A DNA stretch of 5,648 nt from Planctomycetota bacterium (GTDB lineage: Bacteria > Planctomycetota > Planctomycetia > Pirellulales > Thermoguttaceae), in contig JABMRP010000348.1 in NCBI GenBank assembly GCA_013202535.1, positions 1-5,648 on the forward strand, in the 5' to 3' direction. Below are positions 1 to 5,059 of the stretch, one piece after another. The stretch's first letter is position 1. Each line of letters starts with the position of its first letter. The position numbers and the translations under genes were made by a program. Under the pieces are notes generated by a model. That model was not told the origin of the DNA and ran no database searches. It saw only the letters and a list, made by a program, of their open reading frames with translations.

Positions 1-889
1 CCGTTCGGGTGGCGAAGTCGACTTTACGCAGAAGATGATTCTCGGTATCGGCCACGTAGAGAATCTGCCCGTCCAGCGCCATGCCCTGCGGTTGGTTGAA
101 TCGGGCGGTGGCGAAATCACCGTCGTCGCGTCCCGTGGCTCCCGATCCCACGACCTCCAACAGCTTGCCCTCCAGATCGGTCACCACGACCCGGTTGTGA
201 TTCGTATCGGCGATGAACAGCCGCCCGCTCGCTCCGTCGGCCAACACCTTCCCGGGAAACCGCAAGGGCGAATCCGTCTCGGGGGCCTTTTCCCGGGCAA
301 ATCGCATGGGGGTTCGGTCGAGCAACTTGCGGCCGTCGTAGTAGGGCAGCCCCAGTTTGATCGCTTCGTCGATCTGCTCGAAAGTGGCCTCGCCGCTTTT
401 CCCCCAGACTGCGTATCCTTCGGGATCGATCAACAGCAACGTCGGCCATGCGCGAACGCCAAACCGCCGCCATATCACATGGCCCGTGTCGTTGACCACG
501 GGGTGCTCGATCTTGTATCGCAGCACGGCTTCGGTGAGGTTGTCGGTATCCTCTTCCGTATCGAACTTGGGCGAGTGGACACCGATGACGACCAGTTCGT
601 TCGGATAGGCGTGTTCGAGCTTCTTCAACTCCGGCAGGATGTGCATGCAGTTGATACAGCAGTAGGTCCAGAAGTCGATCAGCACGAACTTGCCCTTGAG
701 CTCTTCCAGCTTCAAGGGCCGATCCGTATTCACCCACGTGAGCCCCTCGGGCAGCGCGGGCATCTTCATTCGTCGCGAATAGGGGTTTTTCGACTGCGAC
801 ATCGCCTGGTTTCCCGATGCGCACCAAAGCACGGCCACGGCAACGAGCCATGTCGCAACGCGCCGCAACGGTCGTGAGCGATCTGTCAT
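1..889 (-). CDS. Exported thioredoxin-like/NHL-repeat protein (partial, 3' end beyond left edge)
   Basis: The first 296 residues are visible and the frame is still open at the left edge. Residues 11-29 form a hydrophobic signal segment that probably ends at Asn-Gln-Ala, so the protein likely acts outside the cytoplasm. Residues about 60-180 are a TlpA/AhpC-type thioredoxin fold: FVLIDFWTYCCINCMHILPE (68-87) holds the redox pair Cys78 and Cys81 plus an extra Cys77, and Ala-Trp-Pro-Thr (147-150) supplies the expected cis-proline. Two NHL beta-propeller repeats follow, at about 213-240 (LFIADTNHNRVVV) and 264-291 (LYVADTENHLLRKVDF); more blades should lie off the window. The same order occurs in NHLRC2-type proteins. 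The ATG at 889 is the first start in the open frame and lies about 40 nt below a good promoter, but no Shine-Dalgarno sequence is seen. A disulfide or redox role is inferred; the substrate is unknown. Confidence 0.9.
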   Translation of the reverse strand, partial: MTDRSRPLRRVATWLVAVAVLWCASGNQAMSQSKNPYSRRMKMPALPEGLTWVNTDRPLKLEELKGKFVLIDFWTYCCINCMHILPELKKLEHAYPNELVVIGVHSPKFDTEEDTDNLTEAVLRYKIEHPVVNDTGHVIWRRFGVRAWPTLLLIDPEGYAVWGKSGEATFEQIDEAIKLGLPYYDGRKLLDRTPMRFAREKAPETDSPLRFPGKVLADGASGRLFIADTNHNRVVVTDLEGKLLEVVGSGATGRDDGDFATARFNQPQGMALDGQILYVADTENHLLRKVDFATRT

Positions 890-936
890 GAGTTCGATGG
901 TCAGAGCAACAAAATGGGTTTCCGTACAACCCCTGA

Positions 937-965
937 ACTGTACACATCCCCCCCGGTCGGGTCAA
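937..965 (-). promoter_or_regulatory. Sigma70-type promoter of the thioredoxin/NHL gene
   Basis: On the minus strand TTGACC (960-965) and TACAGT (937-942) are separated by exactly 17 bp, a near-consensus -35/-10 pair (5/6 and 4/6 matches). Transcription would start near 930, giving a leader of about 40 nt before the ATG at 889. The spacer contains seven consecutive G (948-954). This is a sequence match only; no transcript data were available. Confidence 0.55.
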
Positions 966-1015
966 CCAAGAGGGGGAGATGAGCGCCAGATCCACCTCGG
1001 ACACTTCCGTCATGC

Positions 1016-1032
1016 CTCGGGTGGTACCCAAG
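1016..1032 (-). terminator. Hairpin just after the DUF805 stop codon (weak terminator candidate)
   Basis: The minus-strand transcript can fold CTTGGGT-ACC-ACCCGAG, a 7-bp stem (one G-U pair) with a 3-nt loop, beginning 8 nt after the stop codon at 1040. No U tract follows, so it does not meet the classical intrinsic terminator pattern. It may instead protect the mRNA 3' end or help a factor-dependent stop. Confidence 0.3.
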
Positions 1033-1039
1033 AAACGGA

Positions 1040-1591
1040 CTACCGGGCGCGCGACGAAGCCGTCGGATCGTTCCCGTATCCGTTGGGTCCCTCGGTGCCA
1101 CGCAGGAATCCGAGCTCAATCACGACCCACAGCCAACCAATGACGGGGATGAAGCTGATGAGGCACCAATTCCCAGGCTTGCCCCTGTCGTGCCAGCGTT
1201 TGATCTGCGCGATGAAGGCCAAGCCGCCGCCGCCCCAGAAGAAGATAACGGCCATCACCTCGATAATGAATGCGAGTTCCATCAAGCCACCGAGTGCCAC
1301 GCACACACCTAACCACACCAACTCAACCGTCCACCATTGCGACCGCGATATTCTACCATCGGTCGTAAACAGAGACCTCAGCAAGACCAGAGGAGAAGCG
1401 TTTGCAGAGGGCGTAGGTGACTGCGATCGACGCCGCTTCCGCGGCCGCGCTCGGCCGGCATACGGATCCGACGAAGCCGCGTTGAGATCCTTGAGGTGAT
1501 ACCCGCACACCGCACAGAGCACGGCGCCCTCGCGCAACTCCGCCTCGCATCTCGGGCAACGTGCCGCCGTCGGTGAGGTTGAATCCGCCAT
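1040..1591 (-). CDS. Zinc-ribbon plus DUF805 membrane protein
   Basis: This 183-residue protein has two parts. The N-terminus is a short zinc ribbon with Cys12-Pro-Arg-Cys15 and Cys26-Ala-Val-Cys29. A basic linker follows (residues 47-55, Arg/Lys rich). The C-terminus from about 68 to 178 is a DUF805 domain (the YhaH/YhaI inner-membrane family): it shows the entry motif DGRISRSQWW (78-87), the hallmark IKRWHDRGKPGNW (130-142) and the ending GTEGPNGYGNDP (165-176). Hydrophobic segments at about 91-110, 112-128 and 143-163 would span the membrane. The start at 1591 was chosen over an ATG 40 codons upstream because GGGAGG lies 8 nt before it and because a candidate promoter sits between them. 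The function of DUF805 is not established; the zinc ribbon suggests a cytoplasmic binding or regulatory part, which is inference. Confidence 0.9.
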   Translation of the reverse strand: MADSTSPTAARCPRCEAELREGAVLCAVCGYHLKDLNAASSDPYAGRARPRKRRRSQSPTPSANASPLVLLRSLFTTDGRISRSQWWTVELVWLGVCVALGGLMELAFIIEVMAVIFFWGGGGLAFIAQIKRWHDRGKPGNWCLISFIPVIGWLWVVIELGFLRGTEGPNGYGNDPTASSRAR

Positions 1592-1599
1592 ACAGGGTT

Positions 1600-1605
1600 C
1601 CTCCC
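1600..1605 (-). promoter_or_regulatory. Ribosome binding site of the DUF805 gene
   Basis: GGGAGG on the minus strand, 8 nt upstream of the ATG at 1591. It decides the start, since the upstream in-frame ATG at 1711 would add 40 residues of Arg-rich, low-hydrophobicity sequence without domain character. Confidence 0.75.
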
Positions 1606-1659
1606 TGCCTTGGTCGCCAGACGGGATGCTTTGCCGTCGCCTCGGCCGCAAACGCCAAC

Positions 1660-1896
1660 TCAAGACGGCAAGTCCGCGAAGCTCTGATTCGATCCGGAGA
1701 GTATGGAACAACGACGCGATGAAATCAAGGCCCCGGGAGGAAAGCGGCGACTTTTCGGTTCATCTCCCATTTCCAGGATGATCGCGTCGCCGATTCCTGT
1801 CGAGTTGCGCTGGTCGATACCGAGGACTCCATGAGCCGGACGGGAATCGTCCATGGCCATGCCCCGTGGTCGTTCTGAACCTGGATTGATCATCAC
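1660..1896 (-). CDS. Doubtful 78-codon ORF overlapping the end of the coiled-coil gene
   Basis: A GTG-started frame of 78 codons overlaps the stop of the preceding gene by GTGA, a layout typical of translational coupling. No ribosome binding site is visible, the product (Arg, Ser, Gly and Pro rich, no hydrophobic or Cys pattern) resembles no family I know, and the candidate promoter of the DUF805 gene lies inside it. The 301-bp interval 1592-1892 holds only this frame, that promoter and the DUF805 ribosome binding site. It could be a genuine small protein, a decayed gene or chance; chance is most likely. Confidence 0.18.
   Translation of the reverse strand: MMINPGSERPRGMAMDDSRPAHGVLGIDQRNSTGIGDAIILEMGDEPKSRRFPPGALISSRRCSILSGSNQSFADLPS
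1700..1728 (-). promoter_or_regulatory. Candidate promoter of the DUF805 gene
   Basis: TTGATT (1723-1728) and CATACT (1700-1705) on the minus strand are 17 bp apart, each matching 4 of 6 consensus bases. The implied leader is about 100 nt long, ending at the ATG at 1591. Moderate sequence match only. Confidence 0.35.
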
Positions 1897-2348
1897 TCAG
1901 AATCGCCGTTACGCGATCTTTTGCGTTGCCGCAACTCCTGAAGCTCTCTTTTCAAGTCTCTATTCTCGCTCCGTAACCGTTCGATTTCCCGTTCCTGCAA
2001 GGCTCGGATGATCTTGCGCTGCTGTTGAATCATTTCGGCCTGCCGGCCGACTGTGCGAAACGCCGTCTTGTAGCCAAACGGATCGAACTCGCTGCTCATG
2101 CGGGCCAGCGATTTGGCAACGCTTTCAACCAGACCATTCGGCGAGTTTGCAAAACGTTCGAGTGCTTCGCAGGCACTGCGTAGATCGGCGGCCGCTCGAG
2201 CCATCTCGCCAATGCGGAAGAAACCGTTCGCCGCGAATTGAACCGACGGCTTGGCAGGCTCCCGAGGCGGTTCTTCCGCGTATGAGTTATGGACAGAGAA
2301 CGACAGGAGAATCATTCCTGCAATCCGTGAAGCGGCGCGGAGGGACAT
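1893..2348 (-). CDS. Secreted coiled-coil protein of unknown function
   Basis: A 151-residue protein I do not recognise. It begins with a typical signal peptide: Arg4 and Arg8, a hydrophobic core at 9-19, and a probable cut after Ser-Tyr-Ala24, followed by acidic and proline-rich residues. The middle (about 41-98) is amphipathic helix with the single Cys60. From about 100 to 145 it is a charged coiled coil (IQQQRKIIRALQEREIERL at 107-125), with leucines at 125, 132 and 139 in heptad register and Ile122, Asn129 and Leu136 in the alternate core position, like a dimeric leucine zipper. The tail is very basic (RQRKRSR, 140-146). The ATG at 2348 has AAGGTGG 7 nt upstream and a candidate promoter about 60 bp upstream. 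A periplasmic, dimerising structural or scaffold role is inference. Confidence 0.75.
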   Translation of the reverse strand: MSLRAASRIAGMILLSFSVHNSYAEEPPREPAKPSVQFAANGFFRIGEMARAAADLRSACEALERFANSPNGLVESVAKSLARMSSEFDPFGYKTAFRTVGRQAEMIQQQRKIIRALQEREIERLRSENRDLKRELQELRQRKRSRNGDSE

Positions 2349-2355
2349 TTCAATA

Positions 2356-2362
2356 CCACCTT
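2356..2362 (-). promoter_or_regulatory. Ribosome binding site of the secreted coiled-coil gene
   Basis: AAGGTGG on the minus strand, 7 nt before the ATG at 2348. It supports the chosen start and the signal peptide reading. Confidence 0.65.
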
Positions 2363-2405
2363 GTTTGATTCAGAACCAGCAAACTTGGCCACCTACCAAC
2401 GTTCG

Positions 2406-2434
2406 ATCTTAGCTGGCTCGCGTTCAGATCGCAA
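2406..2434 (-). promoter_or_regulatory. Candidate promoter of the secreted coiled-coil gene
   Basis: TTGCGA (2429-2434) and TAAGAT (2406-2411) on the minus strand with a 17-bp spacer. The expected start point near 2399 gives a leader of about 50 nt. The same TTGC plus GCTAAGAT layout is found before the 174-residue gene. Confidence 0.45.
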
Positions 2435-2550
2435 GTCGAAGCAGGCGATCGCCCCCGGGCACCCTTCCTGGCGGTTAGCGCCCCCGTGAAGACCATCGCG
2501 TGAACTGGGCCATCCTGCCGATCGCCGCCTCGACCACGTTCACACTTGGA

Positions 2551-2563
2551 GCACCCGAGGTGC
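2551..2563 (-). terminator. Hairpin directly after the stop of the 174-residue gene (weak terminator candidate)
   Basis: GCACC-TCG-GGTGC on the minus strand forms a 5-bp GC-rich stem with a 3-nt loop, extendable by one G-U pair, starting one base after the stop codon at 2565. No U tract follows, so termination here is uncertain. Confidence 0.25.
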
Positions 2564-2564
2564 C

Positions 2565-3089
2565 TCACTTCACGCTCCTTCCGGGCCTGGCGCTGCTCGG
2601 CATCTCGGTCGAGTCTTGATTTTGGCACAACGGCCACGTATCCGCAATGGCGTAATACACCCGCTTGGCAGCCATATCGATCAGGTGTTGCTCTAGCGAG
2701 TCGAGTTGCTCCGGCTGGGGAGAGATGAAACTGAACACATTGGCGTCATCAGATTGGTCGTTTGGGTCGTTTTTCACCCACACTCTGAAGACGCGGTCTC
2801 CCTTCTTGTATATCCTTCTCAGGGCAACCTCGAATGCGAAGGGGTCTGCTTGCCGCACTTCTTCAATGATCAACACTGCCCACAGCTTGGGTTTCCGGCG
2901 GCTAGATTTCCCGTTCTTTTTGCGTTTGGCTTTCCCGCTCCTTTTGTCCGGGTAGCTCACCCAGCAACGAAGCTCGCTGTCTTCAAGCTGCAATGGGAAA
3001 CATGGCGCCATCTCCTCGGGAATGAAGCCGACACAGTCTTCCTTCCACCCATCGGACCACGTAATGGAATGGAGTGTGGGGCGTGCCAT
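2565..3089 (-). CDS. Uncharacterised 174-residue soluble protein
   Basis: I do not recognise this protein. It has no signal peptide or membrane segment, so it is probably cytoplasmic. The N-terminal part (1-48) is rich in Trp, Cys and acidic residues (Cys19, Cys30, Cys42). A strongly basic stretch follows at 49-68 (KRSGKAKRKKNGKSSRRKPK), typical of an exposed linker or nucleic-acid contact. A predicted mixed alpha/beta core runs about 69-155, starting with the hydrophobic strand LWAVLIIEEV (69-78) and including FRVWVKNDPNDQSDDANVF. The last 20 residues are polar. The frame is open upstream to an ATG at 3239, but the ATG at 3089 is preferred: GAGG lies 7 nt before it and a plausible promoter lies inside the longer version. 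Coding status rests on length, start signals and balanced composition, not on homology. Confidence 0.65.
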   Translation of the reverse strand: MARPTLHSITWSDGWKEDCVGFIPEEMAPCFPLQLEDSELRCWVSYPDKRSGKAKRKKNGKSSRRKPKLWAVLIIEEVRQADPFAFEVALRRIYKKGDRVFRVWVKNDPNDQSDDANVFSFISPQPEQLDSLEQHLIDMAAKRVYYAIADTWPLCQNQDSTEMPSSARPGRSVK

Positions 3090-3096
3090 GGGAAAA

Positions 3097-3114
3097 CCTC
3101 GATGTTCAATCGAG
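3097..3114 (-). promoter_or_regulatory. Ribosome binding site inside a small hairpin
   Basis: The minus strand reads CTCGAT-TGAAC-ATCGAG (3098-3114), a perfect 6-bp stem with a 5-nt loop. The Shine-Dalgarno GAGG (3097-3100), 7 nt before the ATG at 3089, forms part of the downstream arm, so folding would hide it from ribosomes. The structure is visible; the regulatory effect is inferred. Confidence 0.4.
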
Positions 3115-3120
3115 ATTACA

Positions 3121-3129
3121 GGGGGGGGG
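3121..3129. repeat. Nine-base G/C homopolymer in the leader of the 174-residue gene
   Basis: Nine consecutive G on the plus strand (C on the transcribed minus-strand message), 32 bp upstream of the ATG at 3089 and only about 12 bp below the -10 box. It lies in the expected early-transcribed leader. Tracts of this length can slip during replication; they are also a common site of sequencing error. Confidence 0.7.
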
Positions 3130-3141
3130 ATCGCTGTCGGC

Positions 3142-3170
3142 ATCTTAGCGAAAATTGCCGTGACGTGCAA
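3142..3170 (-). promoter_or_regulatory. Candidate promoter of the 174-residue gene
   Basis: TTGCAC (3165-3170) and TAAGAT (3142-3147) on the minus strand are 17 bp apart, with an AT-rich patch in the spacer. Transcription would start near 3135 and give a leader of about 45 nt holding the C9 tract and the hairpin. Confidence 0.45.
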
Positions 3171-3242
3171 CAGGCTGGAGAGGCACGGGAAGCGGTCCTT
3201 CGAGGAGGCATTCAGCCACCGGAGGTATGACGAACCCACCGC

Positions 3243-3297
3243 CGGTCGGTCGCGTAGCGGACGATCGTAAGCGCATGCTTCAGCGCCGGCCCGACCG
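3243..3297. repeat. Inverted repeat with an inner hairpin
   Basis: CGGTCGG (3243-3249) and CCGACCG (3291-3297) are perfect 7-bp arms 41 bp apart. Midway between them AAGC-GCAT-GCTT (3269-3280) forms a second, 4-bp stem. It sits in non-coding DNA and could be an RNA structure or a protein site; a chance origin is not excluded. Confidence 0.35.
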
Positions 3298-3413
3298 AAA
3301 GAGACGGGAATCGCTAAGTCCTTTCTCTGTTGTCACTTCCGGATCTCGTTCCAAAGAGAATCGTTTGAAGAGGGTTGCGTACGGGGTGATCGCAGTCATT
3401 GTAAGGCAAGGCG

Positions 3414-3466
3414 GACGGAGTTTTTGGGAGGGACAACTGTCTCACGTCCCGCTTCTCCACTCCGTC
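3414..3466 (-). terminator. Nested inverted repeat at the end of the sugar porter gene
   Basis: Outer arms GACGGAGT (3459-3466, minus strand) and ACTCCGTC (3414-3421) are perfect over 8 bp. Inner arms GGGAC (3446-3450) and GTCCC (3430-3434) pair inside them. The structure spans the stop codon at 3442, so it could form the 3' end of the operon message. There is no U tract after the outer arm, and an A run lies inside the loop, so intrinsic termination is doubtful. Confidence 0.3.
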
Positions 3467-4983
3467 GGCCGCTTACACCAACGCTGTTCGATCTCTTCGA
3501 GCGTCTTGCCTTTCGTCTCGGGAACCGCCCAGATCATGAAGACCACCAGTACGACACAGAATCCGCCGTACACGAAGAACGGGAAGCCGTGGTTGAACTT
3601 CTCGAGTAGCCACGGGTTTTCATCCAACATCGGGAACGTCTGGCTGACGATGAAGTTGACGGTCCACAGGCTGAGGGTAGCGACGGCCATTGCCCGGCCC
3701 CGGATCTTCGTGGGAAAGATCTCCGAGAGGATCACCCACGTGACTGGTCCGACTGAAAGTGAGAAGAAGGCGATGTAGCCAAGGATGAAGATCAGCAGAC
3801 TCAAGCCGGTCTTATCGACGAAGAACGCCAACCCCGACGCGATCAGGCACAGGCCCATCCCCGTGGCGCCGGCGATCATGAGCGGTTTACGTCCCAGTTT
3901 ATCGACGGTCCAGATCGCCACGCAGGTGAACAGCACCATGCATCCCCCCATGGCAATGGTCCAGACCAACGAAGTGTCGATCGACTGTCCGGCGTTCTTG
4001 AAGATCTCCGGACCATAATACAGCATGACGTTGATGCCGGTGACCTGCTGAAGAACGGCCAGCACCACGCCGATCAGCAGCGCCACGCGCAGGCCCGGCA
4101 CAACGATCTCGCGCAAGGTCGCCGGCTCCCGGGCCAGGGCGGTCTGGATTTCGTTCAGTTCGCCTTCGGCGTGGGCGGGTCCGTCCACGCGCGTGAGAAT
4201 GTGTCGGGCCTTTTCAACGTGACCTTTTTCCGCCAGCCAGCGAGGGCTCTCCGGGATGAAAAACAGCAGCAACAACAGGGCCACGGCGGGCAAGGCCTCG
4301 GAGCCGAACATCCATCGCCAGCCGTAAAGCACGTTCCAACCCTCGGCGGCGACGGTCACGCCCGCCGCCTGGTCCGCCGCTTCGCCGTGCGCGGCGATGA
4401 AATAGTTGACGAAATAGACCACGAGCATCCCGGAGACGATCGCCAGTTGGTTGACGCTGACCATCCGTCCACGAATGCGAGCGGGGCTGATCTCGGCGAT
4501 GTACATCGGGCTGGTCATCGACGCGGCGCCGACGCCCACCCCGCCGATCAAACGCAAAATGACAAACATGCCGAAGGGGCTGAGGCAGTTGTCGGCAATC
4601 CAGGTTCCGGCGCCTCCCCATGGACGAATCAGTTCGGCCAGCGGGCGTAGCAACTCGCTCGCCTGGTAAGGCAACGCCGTTCCCAGGGCGGACAGGAGAA
4701 ACATGATCGCCGCGAGAATGAGTGTCTTGCGTCGCCCAAACCGGTCACTGATCGGCCCGGCAAGCACTACGCCCAGCACGCAACCAGCCAAAGCGCTGGA
4801 CGCCGCCCAGCCCTTCATCGCCGCGGTCAGTTCAAAGTGCGTCTGCAGGAACCCGATGGCACCGGCGATCACCGCCGTGTCGTAGCCGAACAACAAGCCG
4901 CCTAGCGTGGCCACAAGCACGACACGCGTCAGATAAACCATGCTGCCTCGCGCGAGCGGCAGGTCGTCGGACAATCCTCTCAC
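3442..4983 (-). CDS. XylE-like sugar/H+ symporter (MFS sugar porter family)
   Basis: A complete 513-residue, 12-helix transporter of the inner membrane that should import a monosaccharide with a proton. Family signatures are all present: LGGLLFGYDTAV in helix 1 (27-38) with the proton-linked Asp35, DRFGRR (80-85), PMYIAEISPARIRGR (159-173), PESPRWL (244-250), QQVTGIN (312-318), DKLGRK (361-366), GPVTWVILSEIFP (412-424) and PETKGKT (488-494). The end from about 412 to 502 resembles E. coli XylE closely. The sugar-contacting residues Gln179, Gln312, Gln313, Asn318 and Trp416 are kept, while the positions of XylE Gln175 and Gln415 are Met186 and Leu439. The loop after helix 3 (about 106-135) is long. 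The GTG at 4983 has AGGAG 7 nt upstream; an ATG at 4941 is the alternative start. It lies 76 bp below the beta-helix enzyme gene, probably in one operon. Xylose is the likeliest substrate, but another sugar is possible. Confidence 0.93.
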   Translation of the reverse strand: MRGLSDDLPLARGSMVYLTRVVLVATLGGLLFGYDTAVIAGAIGFLQTHFELTAAMKGWAASSALAGCVLGVVLAGPISDRFGRRKTLILAAIMFLLSALGTALPYQASELLRPLAELIRPWGGAGTWIADNCLSPFGMFVILRLIGGVGVGAASMTSPMYIAEISPARIRGRMVSVNQLAIVSGMLVVYFVNYFIAAHGEAADQAAGVTVAAEGWNVLYGWRWMFGSEALPAVALLLLLFFIPESPRWLAEKGHVEKARHILTRVDGPAHAEGELNEIQTALAREPATLREIVVPGLRVALLIGVVLAVLQQVTGINVMLYYGPEIFKNAGQSIDTSLVWTIAMGGCMVLFTCVAIWTVDKLGRKPLMIAGATGMGLCLIASGLAFFVDKTGLSLLIFILGYIAFFSLSVGPVTWVILSEIFPTKIRGRAMAVATLSLWTVNFIVSQTFPMLDENPWLLEKFNHGFPFFVYGGFCVVLVVFMIWAVPETKGKTLEEIEQRWCKRPTEWRSGT

Positions 4984-4990
4984 AAGAGAT

Positions 4991-4996
4991 CTCCTC
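4991..4996 (-). promoter_or_regulatory. Ribosome binding site supporting the GTG start of the sugar porter
   Basis: GAGGAG on the minus strand lies 7 nt upstream of the GTG at 4983. The alternative ATG at 4941 has only GAGG at a short 4-nt spacing, so the GTG start is preferred. Confidence 0.6.
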
Positions 4997-5059
4997 GTCA
5001 GTCGGTTTTGGAACGGTAAGGCGCCGATGTCATTTCGGCACGCGGCAGCCGGCTTATCG

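Larger units (their letters stand above)
3090..3441. other. Gene-free 352-bp interval between the 174-residue gene and the sugar porter
   Basis: No frame here on either strand has start signals or protein-like character. The interval holds the promoter and leader of the 174-residue gene (3090-3170), then about 270 bp with an inverted repeat at 3243-3297 and the downstream half of a nested inverted repeat at the end of the porter gene. Plus-strand frames that cross it continue as antisense shadows of the neighbouring genes. Confidence 0.6.

Noticed and set aside
35..877. Plus-strand open frame of 280 codons
   Set aside because: It is antisense to the thioredoxin/NHL gene and has His/Gln/Arg-rich shadow composition.
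117..1031. Long minus-strand open frame of 304 codons
   Set aside because: It lies in another frame of the clearly real thioredoxin/NHL gene, is very Arg-rich and lacks domain character; its ATG merely follows a G run.
2444..2453. Perfect palindrome GGCGATCGCC
   Set aside because: A single 10-bp GC-rich palindrome containing GCGATCGC is expected by chance often enough, and no second copy was noticed nearby.
2350..2637. Minus-strand frame of 95 codons with a Cys-Ser-Lys-Cys pair
   Set aside because: It overlaps the end of the 174-residue gene in another frame and runs through the promoter and ribosome binding site of the next gene; no ribosome binding site of its own was noticed.
3421..3425. 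Run of five T that might end a plus-strand terminator
   Set aside because: It lies inside the loop of the inverted repeat rather than after a stem, and no plus-strand gene ends there.
3227..4650. Several plus-strand frames of 60-183 codons
   Set aside because: They are mostly antisense to the sugar porter gene, which carries all family motifs on the minus strand; none shows a ribosome binding site or known domain.
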